Notes under the pieces: generated by a model
What the model saw: the letters and a program-made list of their open reading frames with translations, nothing else
The model's database searches: none
Told to the model about the DNA's origin: nothing
Shown here: positions 36,505 to 46,779 of the stretch, piece by piece
How positions within the stretch are numbered: position 1 is the first letter of the stretch
Layout of the letters: every line of letters starts with the position of its first letter
Program-made: the position numbers and the translations under genes
Assembly (NCBI GenBank): GCA_027943335.1
Contig: BSBK01005649.1
Location: 2,092,501-2,156,500, forward strand
Origin: Chamaecyparis obtusa
Taxonomy: Eukaryota; Streptophyta; Pinopsida; Cupressales; Cupressaceae
Length of the DNA: 64,000 nt
Reading direction: 5' to 3'

Positions 36505-36623
36505 CGTGTTGGTCAAAATTTTGACCAACACGTGCACATAAGGAAAATAAAAATAAAAATTTAAAACCATTTTGCACTTTGGTCGAAAATTTTGGTCAAA
36601 ATTTGGGTTCAAATCTACTAGTG
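36505..36623. repeat. CACTA right terminal and subterminal repeats
   Basis: Ends with the inverted copy of CACTAGTAGATTTG at 36623. Inside it are ggtcaaaattttgacc (about 36513-36528) and two further half-sites (about 36581-36604). There are far fewer copies than at the left end. The tag duplication follows at 36624-36626. Confidence 0.85.
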
Positions 36624-36626
36624 TAG

Positions 36627-37828
36627 GTTGATGTCTCAAAGAACTCATCATGAGAAGACATGGTATCATGTATTGTCTCTCCTTGAATTGATGCCTTGTT
36701 TAAGACTTTCACCTTCCATATCTTGTCATCCTCCTCGTTCTCTAATTTCTTGAAATGATTCTCAAACTCATTCATGTAGTCATTAAGCCTCTTACCACCA
36801 TCACCAACATTCTTTCTTATAACCACAGGAGGTGGTCCTCTCGGTTCACTTGATCTTCTTGGTCCTCTTATTTTGTCCTCTCCATTGTATCTGCAAAACT
36901 TCGCAATGTGTCCAAAGTTTTTGCATTTGTAACATGTAGGAGGTCTCCTTCTATCTTAATTTACTTGTAGTTTACAATACCTTGCAGTGTGTTCAAAGTT
37001 GTTGCATTTTTCATAAGTGATATTGGTTGTTGATTCTTATTTGACACAATCTTGTTTATACCTAGACTGATATGGTTTTCTATAATCTACTTTATTGTGT
37101 CCATAATCATAACAGTTATAACAGTAACTAGAAAAGGGTTTAGAGGTACCTTTACTTTTTTCAATCTCTTTTCATGTGTCAAACTTTGTTGCATCCAAAG
37201 AATCTACCTCTGAAAGATCTGATATGTTCTTTAGGTTCTCATGAGTAGTTCTTTCTTCATTCTTTGCTTCATTTGCTTCTTCATTGGTCTTAGAACATTC
37301 TGCTTCATTGAATCCAACTATAATCATGTATCCTTTAGGCTTTTGTCTTTCTCTTTGTTCATCAATCTTATCATTGCTCATGTGCAACTTCTCAATGTGC
37401 AATTTGGATTGAGTGAGTTCTCCTTTAATGATCTGATTGTACTTCTCCAACTCCTGACATTTATCTTTGTAGTGGTCAAGTTCAGTCTTCATTTACCCAA
37501 TCTGCTCATTTGCTTATTTCAGTGACTCTTCAACTTTGTTCCTTGCATCATTTTCATGTTGAATCTCTTTTATCATCAAAAGATTGATTTCCTCTTTTTC
37601 TTTCTCTAGCCTCTTCACTTGATCTGATGTATCATTGTCTGAATATTCTTGGATCTTGTCCATAAGATCTTGTTTCTGACATCTTGAAGTTTCAAGTTGC
37701 TCTTTTAGTTTCTTGATGAAACCTTTTGCTCTTCTCAATTTGAATTTCAATATACCATTCTCAACTTTCTCTTTGTCCAGATCTTCAAGTGTTGCATCAA
37801 ATTTCTCTGGCAAACTTTCCAAATCCAT
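36627..37828 (-). pseudogene. Element A Gag-like gene: coiled coil plus three CCHC knuckles
   Basis: It starts at 37828 (MDLESLPEKF), 45 bp from the primer site. A long coiled coil follows (37172-37828; LDKEKVENGILKFKL, ELEKYNQIIKGELTQSK). Three zinc-knuckle units come next: near 37110 (CYNCYDYGH, last Cys lost), near 36990 (first Cys lost) and near 36910 (CYKCKNFGHIAKFC, intact). The protein then runs on to 36627, where CACTA interrupts it. Stops occur between the pieces. The phrase ELEKYNxIxKGELxQSK is shared with the element B protein. It probably binds element RNA. Confidence 0.75.
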
Positions 37829-37873
37829 TGTGATCTCCCTTAAGCTATTAGGCTTTCTCTCTAAGGGCCAATA

Positions 37874-37885
37874 GCTCTGATACCA
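37874..37885 (-). other. Element A primer-binding site, tRNA-Met
   Basis: On the minus strand it reads tggtatcagagc, two bases inside the 5' LTR end (37888). This fixes the element orientation as minus. Confidence 0.9.
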
Positions 37886-37887
37886 AT

Positions 37888-38920
37888 TGTTAGGATTAGG
37901 TAATACTGAGAGGGGGGGCGAATCAATATTACTGCACTTTAATTAAAAATTCAACCAATTATAAATAAACTACAACAATGCTGAAATGAAAAAAATATAT
38001 AAGCACAACACATAACTCATGACACCATGATTTGTTCTCAAGGAAACCCTGGCCAAGGGAAAACCTCGGTGGGGATGGTACCCACAACTTTGCACTAAAA
38101 TATTATATCCCTGTTAGGAGCTGATTATTACATAATACATTTCCTTTTTAGAGGAATACAAAACCCTGTTAGGGGTATACAAAACACCTGGTTAAAGGTG
38201 GTCAGCAAACTGCTCTTACAATAAAAAACTATCACAAAGAGTTCTCCAAAATGTGAACAATACAAGCACTTATCTTGCTTAGATAGTTCTAGTTATAGCT
38301 CTATTTATTAATTATCTCACATCTGCTCTCTACTCTTAGATTTGCAACCTTTCTTCATCATTACATCTCATACATATCTTCGTTTCCACAAAATCATTCT
38401 ATACTTATATAAAATCTGTCATCCAGTTGGCTTCACAAATACCATACAAAACATAATAATTAATTATGTAAATGATAAGTATGATGTCAGCGATCTTATA
38501 TTACCCAAGTATCGTCAATATTCTTCATTCACTTGACTTATCACATTACCATATCCACTAACCTTGCCTTAATCTTTGTAATTGCTCATATGCCCTGTTA
38601 TATTGATTCTCTATCTTCGCATACCTTCATATCACTAAATCTTACTAATTTGATCACCAAAACTCATGCGCTCTTAATGGAAGCATATACATATCCCAAA
38701 ATACCTTCTACTAACTTTTCAAGCCATAATACCTCATAAATTTCCATCTCTAACCAAAACTGTAACACTGTACCATGTTACCCTGATTCTAGACTTAGTC
38801 ATTTTTATGGTTGTGACTCCGGTAGCAAAATTGTCTACATGCGATCACTCCAGCATAAGTGTTGCCATAAATGACAACCCTCAAGTAATCCCTAGTGCTC
38901 CACAACATCACTTGACAACA
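37888..38920 (-). repeat. Element A 5' LTR
   Basis: 1033 bp, plus-strand ends tgttagg...gacaaca. Collinear with 7096-8146. Confidence 0.92.
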
Positions 38921-38925
38921 AAAGT

Positions 38926-39105
38926 ACTTCTATGAACTTCACTGATCAAAATGGTCTCTGTGTAGACAGATAAACATTGTTATACTTAAACAATTTTCAT
39001 AGGTTCTCATCCATAACTTCCTCCTTAGATCATGTTGTCTTAACACTAAAGTTATGTTTCCATAATGACAACATAATGATATCCTACTTGGCCAAATTGC
39101 CAACA
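38926..39105 (-). repeat. Element B 3' LTR, piece 3 (proximal end)
   Basis: Nearly identical to 45465-45639 of the intact B LTR, from acttctatgaacttc to ttgccaaca. It is preceded by the right aaagt duplication of element A (38921-38925) and followed by the B polypurine tract. Confidence 0.92.
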
Positions 39106-39120
39106 ATCTCCCCCTTTGTC
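39106..39120 (-). other. Element B polypurine tract
   Basis: On the minus strand it reads gacaaagggggagat, directly before the 3' LTR start at 39105. Confidence 0.85.
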
Positions 39121-39436
39121 ATTGGTGGCAACATATGGGAAAATTGGCTAAGTCCAAAAAACTTATAACAAAATTTAAAAAACAAACTTGCAACATTATG
39201 TAACATTGTGTTACATGGCCATTACAAGATTTGAAAAGGATATGTGGATCATATATGTCTACTAGTTTTTCTATAGGAATACTCCCCCTTTGATTATACT
39301 CCATGCTATTCCACATATCTATATCTTATACATATAAATAGTTTTCTCATACTATATTACTCCCCCTTTGACAACAATGACAAAGGTGTCAAAAATATGT
39401 ATATACAGGTCAAAATTTTGATATACCTTCTTGTCT

Positions 39437-42400
39437 TCAATTTTGTAATGCTAGAAGACTTGAAATGAAATATGTAAAGTTCACCTTCAAGTTTTCAATT
39501 TCTTTGTCCCATGTAGCCTTAACAGAATCTAATACACTGAGTAATGCACATAGCCCATAGGATGCTATCTCGACTGCTCTAAGATTTTGGTAGGCAAATT
39601 TACCATATGATGTCTTTGATGAAAGACATTCTTCTAGTTGATTCTGCACATTACTGATTTTCAGGGTTAGGTGCTCTCTGAGTAATGCAAACCTCTTCAA
39701 TTTTGTTTCCTTCTCATTTTCCAGTAGTCTTATTTCATCATGAATTTTACTTACTTTCTTCTTAGTATCAATGATCTTCATGCTAGGATTTTGTAGCTCA
39801 TTCACTATGACTTGCAATTCTGCTTCTTTGTTCTTCAAATTCTTTGAAATGTCTAAGATTTGTTTGTGTGACAAAGCACACTGACTGTATAGTTCTCTTC
39901 CTCTCTCCAAACATCTACTCAATTCCTTAATGCAAACATCAAGGTTGTCTAAATCATTCTTGATATTTTGACAAGTGGTTTGGAATAATTGTGCATCATG
40001 AAGTGTTTGTACTTTCACTAATGCAATGTCAGATAGAGTACTGAACTCACTGTCAAAAGCTTTAATTACCTCGGTTTCTTTTACTTGCGGATCAACTTCA
40101 CTAACTTGAGTAGATATAACACCTTGAAGCTTATTTTTCACCTCAAGTAGTGATCCTTCTAGGATCTTTACTTTCTTTTTCTTTCCAATTATCTTATTCA
40201 GAGATGAGATCAACTCTATTTGATCATCATCATCAACTTCAGCTCCCAAATTTGCTAATACTGACTCAATTGGTGATTTTGATGAGCTTTTTTATGTGAC
40301 CTTTTATGGTGTGACTATTTGACTTTGCTAGGGTATAATCTTCGTAGGCTTTACCTCTTTTCCTATACCTTGTTCCTCTTGCACTTCTTGCTTGATGACT
40401 TATATTTGTGTTTCCTATGTCGCCTTTACTTCTTCTTGCTTCTCTTCTTCCTTTTCTTCTTCCTTGTTTTATGTCTCATCTTCTTGTTCATTTACCATTT
40501 CTCCCAAATTTCCAACATCCTCTCCTTGATCTTTGAAAGGATTTTCTTCTTTGTCATTGGTAATGTTGGTGCCTTCTACATGCATTGATTCTTCATCAAT
40601 ATGAATGGTGGGTGGTGGAAGTGATGTTTCTTTCATTTGTGAATCTAGTTCTATTGTTTGAGTGCCCTGATCTGATTCACTTAATGCTTCTCTTGGTACT
40701 AAATCCATTACTTTTACAACTGCTTCCTCAGTTTCCTTATTTACTTCCTCGTAATTACCTCCCATAATTAGAATTGTTCTTATTTTTCTTCTCAGATGGG
40801 TGCTGAGACTCTTCATAATTTCTTTGAAATGATCTTCATCTTTGATTACACATAATTTTCTCACAAATCTTTCTCTTATACCTATATCCTCTTCTATTGC
40901 TCTCTTGTTTTTATTGACCAATTTCTCATAGAGATCACTCGGTATCTTATCTCTAATGTTCTTAATTTCTTGTTAGCAAGAATCATATGCCTGATAACTG
41001 CATTCTCAAGATTCAATTTTTCAAAGTTATTGTACATGTGATAATATTTGTTTAGCTTGGTGAAACCCCCTTCATTTATGATCAAAGGATTCATGTTCTA
41101 AATTTTAGGCTTCCATTGTTTCTTTTTGCTGCTACTTGCCTCTTCTTCTCCTTGTGGTTGAATTGAAACTTGACCTCTCATTTTCTAAATAGGTGGTGAT
41201 TCTTCTTCTTGTGTCCTTATCCTTTTTACTAGAGAAAAAGATAGTCTTATGCCTTTCACCTGGTCCACTAGCCATCTCTTTTACTCTTTTAGTTGGTTTT
41301 GTGGAGGTGGATCTAGTATATTTTCTTGTGACTACAACTGGAAGCTTGTCCAATGACATACTCATCTCACTAGGCTCAGTGGCATCTTCATCAATATTAT
41401 GAATATCTAGAACATGGATTGCTTTAGATGCCAAAGGTGGAACTGTTAATACTTCCTTTTTTCCAATATCTCTTATTGTTGCTGGAGTCTGTTTCGTAAT
41501 GTTGAATTCATGTTCAGTCATACCTATATCTTTTAATATCTTTTTAATTTTATTGTCAACCCTTTTCTTAGCTAACTTTTGCACCTGTGATTGTTGTGTT
41601 GTACTAAAAATTTCCTCAAATGTTCCAAATCTAAAACTTTTGGAATCTAATCTACACTTTAGAATTCTTCTTACATATCCTTCAACTTCCTCTTCAGATA
41701 CTTCATATTCTATAGGGTCTATGAATTGATTTCTTGGTTCTACTTCTTTAATATATGTGAAATCTGTGTCAACTAAAAAGCATATCTCATTTTTGTACTT
41801 CTCAACTATTGAAGATGGAATTCTTAACCTTTTATTCATCTCATTCTAAAAGGTTTTAATTACAATTGTAACACTCTCATTTACTTTGTCAATTGGGTGT
41901 CTAAGATACACCTTGTTGATTATTTCTATTGAACTTCTATCAACATTCCAATTAGCTCCTATAGTGTAAGGAAATCTTCTCAAAAGATGGAAAAACATGT
42001 AGGTGATTAGGGATGAGAATCTGAATTGGGAATTCTTTGTTTTCTTAATCTTCTCAAGATTTTCAATCAATTGGATTCTCATAATTTCACTCATGTCAAC
42101 ATCAACCTTATCAACACACATAAGATAAGTTGCTTGCACAATACATGTTTCCATGTCATCTTCCCTAGAGTTGGCACATAACTTGGTAGTCATTATCTTG
42201 CACACATACCTCACATCATTCTACTCAATCTTACTAATTACAATGCCTCTTCCATTATATGAAGACTTAGTGTTATCTAGAACTGCTTTCTTCACATTCT
42301 TTTGATTTAGTGGAATTGCACCTTTGTTAGACAATCTTGTTACTTCATGTATCAAATCAGTTGTAATGTCTATAACTCAATCATCCAACCAAAACTTCCC

Positions 42401-42736
42401 ATTGTGAATTCTGCTTAAAATGATCTTACTCCATTCATCATTCTGAAATTCATAGTGAAAGATGTATTTGATAATGTCTAGTTGACCTAAATATTCATGT
42501 CCTTCCTTATAGGTCATATCCTATTTGTATATCTTGTCATACTCCACAGTCATACTATTGTCTCCTACAGTCTCAAATTTACATTTCAAATATCCTCTTA
42601 CATCTTCTAAATGCAAGACACTGTCTGGTATAGCCGATAATGCTAAGCTAGGGTCTTCCTCAGAGGGTTCTACTGATTCCTTTCTCACCTTAGGTCTAGG
42701 TGTTTCCTTAATGTAATGAACTAGGGATACATCCAT
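39437..42736 (-). pseudogene. Element B ORF2, long unrecognised retroelement protein
   Basis: About 1100 codons including scattered stops. The start at 42736 (MDVSLVHY) is chosen because element A starts its homologous ORF at the matching place. Blocks shared with A are VLHLEDVRGY, KCKFETVGD and KIILSRIH followed by FW. Open pieces run 42521-42736, 41846-42214, 41132-41839 (basic TRKYTRSTSTKPTKR), 40469-40921 (acidic end) and 39437-40249 (long coiled coil, from LISSLNKIIGKKKK to the end). It lies between Gag and the polypurine tract. I see no polymerase, protease or DDE motif. It may belong to the loosely named putative plant transposon protein group. Function unknown. Confidence 0.65.
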
Positions 42737-43246
42737 GATTGCATTCAAAATTAATTGCTCTAACAATAAAAACTTAGTGAAATACCTTTGAATCGTGATT
42801 TAGGGCTTCCACATAGATCTAGCAAAAATCTATCTCCAAATCTTGCAAACTGCTTTCAATCTTCACTAGCTCGCTCTCTAAGACTCTTGTAAATACTTGA
42901 ATGATCAAATAATGTTAATAATCCAATTTTATCTATTAAATCCTTCAAGACATTATCATCACATTAATTGAATAAGTGTATACATGCCAAAAAGTTGTTC
43001 CTGGTTACCTGTAAAACTTGTTTCTCTTCGTGTCATCGCATACATGCTCATAAATTGATGCACTCTTACCCATAGCTTCCTTATATCACTTACTATCTTA
43101 TCTTAACTTCGCAAGGCTTGATTCAATTTCTACTAAGCTCTATGTTATTCTGATGCATAATTCATGAAATTTGATGCTTGATCAATTTGAGATGGGTTCA
43201 GAATTGATTCAAACTTACTCTCCCACACTTCACCTGGCTAACTTCC

Positions 43247-44477
43247 TTATATTGCGGATGCACTTGATTGATCTGTAGCTTTGAAAAATATAACTTCTTC
43301 CATGTTACTACTATTTCCCTTTAAACTGTTGTCGGTATCCATATTTCTTCTGGTGTAGTTCACATTTCTTCTAGGATTAGGATTCCTCATGTTGTTCATT
43401 CTGCAATATCTCGTTGTGTGACCCATTTTATTACAAATCTGACAAACTATAACATTGTTTCCATATCTCGGTCCTGAATGACTAATTTGTGATCTACAAT
43501 TTCTAGCAATATGTCCAAAATTGTTGCATCTATAACACACAACTCCATCTATTATATTGTTTGTTGCTCCAATAGGTCTTTTATCCACAAGGTTAGTATT
43601 TATAAGAATTCTATTATTATTTTTATCATTAGATATAGGTTTCTTACAATCAATAGCTCTATGTCCAAAACCACAACAGTTATAACAATAACCAGAGATA
43701 GGTTTGAATTACTTACCTGTATAATCTCTTTTCATGTGTCCAAATGAATTGCATGAAAAGCATCTACCTTTGAATTCACTTTGCATTTTTTTAGGTGATC
43801 CATCTTGCTTAGGTTGTTTAGGTACATCTTCATATTGTTTAGACTCATCTTTGTTTTGTTTTTCTTCTTCTTTGTTCTCAGGTTGTTGAATTTCTGGATC
43901 TGGTTCTTTACATTCTTCAATCTTCTTTGAGAATTTTTCTTCAAAATATCCAAGACCAATTTTATCATAAGAAGGTTTTTGATAAGAAATTTGTTCATCA
44001 AATTTTTCACTGCTGGAATATAGTTTCTCGAGATGTTGCTTGGATTGACTTAGTTCTCCTTTCACAATTGTATTGTATTTCTCAAGTTCAACATACTGCA
44101 ACTTTGTAGTCTTAAATTCAAATGTTACTTTGGAAAGTTTAGATCTTAGATCTACATTTTTCAGACTTAAGATTTTCTTCAACTTTGTTGTTATCATCGT
44201 TCAGGCTTAACTTTAAGTCTACAATCTTTAGTTCATGCTTTGGGATCTCATTCTCCTTTTTCAGTTTTGAAACTTCATCACTATCCTTGATTTGATTTGT
44301 AGGTTCTTTCTTTGATTTCAAATCTTCTATCTTGTCTTTTAGTTTCTCAATGTAGTCTTTTGCACTATCATATTTATTCTTCAAAGTATCTCTTTCTTCA
44401 GTAAGATTATCAATCTGTTCAAGAGCTTCATCTAGTTTTTTCTGCAATTGATCCATATCCATAGAGATCTTACTCAA
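43247..44477 (-). pseudogene. Element B Gag-like gene: coiled coil plus CCHC knuckles
   Basis: It starts near 44477 (MDMDQLQKKLDEALEQ). The coiled coil runs to about 44000, then a Lys/Glu-rich linker follows. Knuckles are CFSCNSFGH at about 43750 (last Cys replaced), CYRCNNFGHIARNC at about 43520, and CQICNKMGHTTRYC at about 43430. A further knuckle-like CYNCCGFGH lies near 43670. Stops and a frame change between 43709 and 43588 break it. The knuckle region is longer than in most plant Gags. Related to 36627-37828. Confidence 0.75.
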
Positions 44478-44504
44478 GCTATTAGGCCTTCTTTGAGTAA
44501 CTCT

Positions 44505-44516
44505 ACTCTGCTACTA
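44505..44516 (-). other. Element B primer-binding site, decayed
   Basis: Minus strand tagtagcagagt matches the tRNA-Met site tggtatcagagc at 9 of 12 positions and sits at the expected distance from the LTR end. Confidence 0.65.
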
Positions 44517-44518
44517 AT

Positions 44519-45639
44519 TATTAGAAATAGGAAATACTAAGAGGGGGGGTGAACCAATATTTCAAAAACTTTTACTTTTTCCCACTTATGGATATATGAA
44601 ATTAACTTGTAACTTGCATAAGAAACTAAATTGAATAATAAACACAACCATAAAATAAAGGAACTCATAACACCATGTTTGTTCTTGAGGAAACCCTAGC
44701 TAAGGGAAAACCCTGGCAGGGATGATACCCACAAATGATCCACTAATCAAAAGTATCTGGTTAGAGATATTGACCCTGTTAGGAGTCTATTACATATGTA
44801 TAGTGTCTTTGTCCTTGTTAGAGGACTTTATGCCTTGTTAGAAGCCTCAACCCTATTAGGAGTTGGTATTACAAAATATGAATGTATGCAAGATGAGCTC
44901 ACTGCCCAAACATGTAATATACAATGATAATATTCAATATAAAAGATAGAATACAAAAACTTTTTACAACTGTTGAATATCTTTAATATTCTAATCTAGC
45001 TTATAGGCTCTTCACAAAACTTGTTATCAACTCGCATTGATTTGATCATATATCATATTTCGCCTAATACATCAATACAAAATCTTTTTATAGCTTCACA
45101 TTACATATATTACTTACGTACAATTTCACATAACATAATATTCCTCTTTATACTAGCTATCTCAAATATAGCTTATCAGTCGGCTTCCATATTATCAAAA
45201 CATAATATTAACTATTTTTTCCTTAGGGTTAACATCTAGGATGTCATCCCTAATTAGTCAATTCATTATTTTGATAAACAAAATAATCCCTTAACTCAAA
45301 ATAATCAATTACTAATTGTTTCAATGTTCTGGTCGGCTCAACATTGTCTTTGTAAGACATTGATATCTTTGTCTGTACATGTCGTACAATATTGCGCTCT
45401 TAGATGTAGCTTCAATATACTATGTATAATCTATGTTCAATTGTGCATGCACTAAAAGTACTTCTGTGAACTTCATTGATCAAAATGGTCTCGGTGTAGA
45501 CAGATAAACATTGTTATACTTAAACAATTTTCATAGGTTCTCATCCAGAACTTCCTCCTTAGATCATGTTGTCTTAACACTGAATATATATTTCCATATT
45601 GACAAAATCATGATATCCCACTCAGTTAAATTTCCAACA
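44519..45639 (-). repeat. Element B 5' LTR, uninterrupted
   Basis: 1121 bp. It starts tattagaaatagg (TG changed to TA) and ends tttccaaca. It contains the intact targets of both nested insertions, near 44840 for the chromovirus and near 45465 for element A. It is followed by aaatc. Confidence 0.92.
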
Positions 45640-45644
45640 AAATC

Positions 45645-46779
45645 ATGCATAGAAATTAGATACATTCTCAAGTTTTGAATAAATAATATTGATATGGAGG
45701 ATGCAAAAGGACTAGAAGAGCGTGAAATCAATGTGGGAACCCATAAATACTAAAATGAGGCTAAATATGAGCACCTAAAAAGGGTGGTTACTTTTTAAGA
45801 TGATACATAACATACACAGATCATTTCTTTTTGAGTCAATCTTGGAAATACACACTAATTTTGAGTTTGTTGAGTTTGTACATCTCCAAGATTTTTCCTA
45901 CAATATTGGTCCTACAAATTTTGTCCTACAAAATTGGTCCTATAGTATTTGTCCTACAACATTGGTCCTACAATATTTTTCCTACAAACATTGGTCCTAC
46001 AACATTGGTTCTACAAACATTTGTCCTACAACATTGGTCCTACAATGTTGGTTCTACAACATTGGTCTTATGGCATTTATCCTACAACATTGGTCCTACA
46101 ACATTTGGTTCTATAACACGAGTCCTACAAACATTACACTGATATTTCATCCTGGTTCATTGTGATTGACATACTTAGATAGACATATCTTAGAATCTTT
46201 CTTTTTTGCATAGAAATCATTTTTAGTCTCAAAATCCCAAAAAAATCTAAAAAACATAGCTTGCATATGTTAGGGTTAAAGTATTTCACTTCATAGAGTC
46301 ATTTTGCAAATTAGAGGGTTCATTTTCTTAGGACGTTCCTGTAGTGGTCTTGCATTTTATCTTGACATCATCAGCACCATCCTTATCTACTTGCATAAAA
46401 ACATGCACCTTATCATTTTGGTTAATATTTGTCTTAGATAGACATTATTGCCAAAATTTATCACTTTTTTCCTACCTTTTGGTGTCAAGATAGTCCTCAA
46501 TATCATTTGCATCGTTCCATAGAGGGTTTACCTTCAAAGTTTCTAGAATCTCTCTTAGGGTAAGGTAGTTACACCTTAGAATCATATTTGATCCCTAGTT
46601 TGCATCAACATTCCTGGAAAATCCAAAAAAAATATTTTCCTTTATCGACATTCACTTTCTTGTCTTTACATTTTCCAAATATCAAAAAATCCAAAAAGTT
46701 AGAGTTTTACTTCCCTAGTTGTCTTGCATTTATCATAGACTTCCATATGTCGAACACATAATCCAAGAAGAGTAGAGAA
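45645..46779. other. Upstream region of the Tat-type element, with minisatellite
   Basis: It continues the sequence at 1-121. No coding frame was supported apart from frames over the tandem array at 45890-46135. It may be 5' LTR or leader of the gypsy element that follows, but I could not match it to the 3' LTR. Confidence 0.4.
45890..46135. repeat. Minisatellite of a 14-16 bp unit
   Basis: About 15 tandem copies of a ttggtcctacaaca-type unit, with variants (tttgtcctacaaa, ttggttctacaac). Confidence 0.9.

Larger units (their letters stand above)
12140..36623 (-). mobile_element. 24.5-kb CACTA (En/Spm) DNA transposon nested in element A
   Basis: The ends are inverted: CACTAGTAAATTTG at 12140 and, on the opposite strand from 36623, CACTAGTAGATTTG. 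The 3-bp target duplication tag flanks it at 12137-12139 and 36624-36626. Subterminal arrays of a palindromic TTGGTCAAAATTTTGACC-type motif lie at both ends. It carries a TNP2 transposase gene and a SET/Transposase_24 gene, both on the minus strand. It also holds a 5S-derived palindrome and fragments of at least four host genes. Most CACTA elements are shorter, so capture and nested insertion have enlarged it. Confidence 0.92.
7096..38920 (-). mobile_element. Element A: non-autonomous LTR retrotransposon inserted in the element B LTR
   Basis: The target duplication is aaatt at 7091-7095 and aaagt at 38921-38925. The empty site in the intact B LTR reads gcactaaaagtacttc. On the minus strand: 5' LTR 37888-38920, primer site 37874-37885, Gag-like gene 36627-37828, [CACTA insertion 12140-36623], ORF2 8546-11728, polypurine tract from 8160 to 8147, 3' LTR 7096-8146. 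Without the CACTA insertion it is about 7.3 kb. No pol genes are seen. It is related to B in layout and in both proteins. Confidence 0.9.
122..45639 (-). mobile_element. Element B: outermost non-autonomous LTR retrotransposon, carrying nested insertions
   Basis: It is bounded by the 5-bp duplication aaatc at 117-121 and 45640-45644. The element lies on the minus strand. Its 5' LTR is 44519-45639, followed by a decayed tRNA-Met primer site, a Gag-like gene, a long second ORF, a polypurine tract at 39106-39120 and a 3' LTR. The 3' LTR survives as three pieces (122-445, 6476-7095, 38926-39105) because a chromovirus and element A inserted into it. The pieces sum to about 1124 bp against 1121 bp for the intact LTR. 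Without insertions, B is about 7.7 kb. No protease, RT or integrase is visible, so it probably depended on another element for mobility. Confidence 0.9.

Noticed and set aside
37888..39105. A single chimeric LTR shared by two tandem retrotransposons (primer site on one side, polypurine tract on the other)
   Set aside because: The aaagt duplication at 38921-38925 and its partner at 7091-7095 show that two different LTRs abut because A inserted into the B LTR. No LTR recombination is needed.
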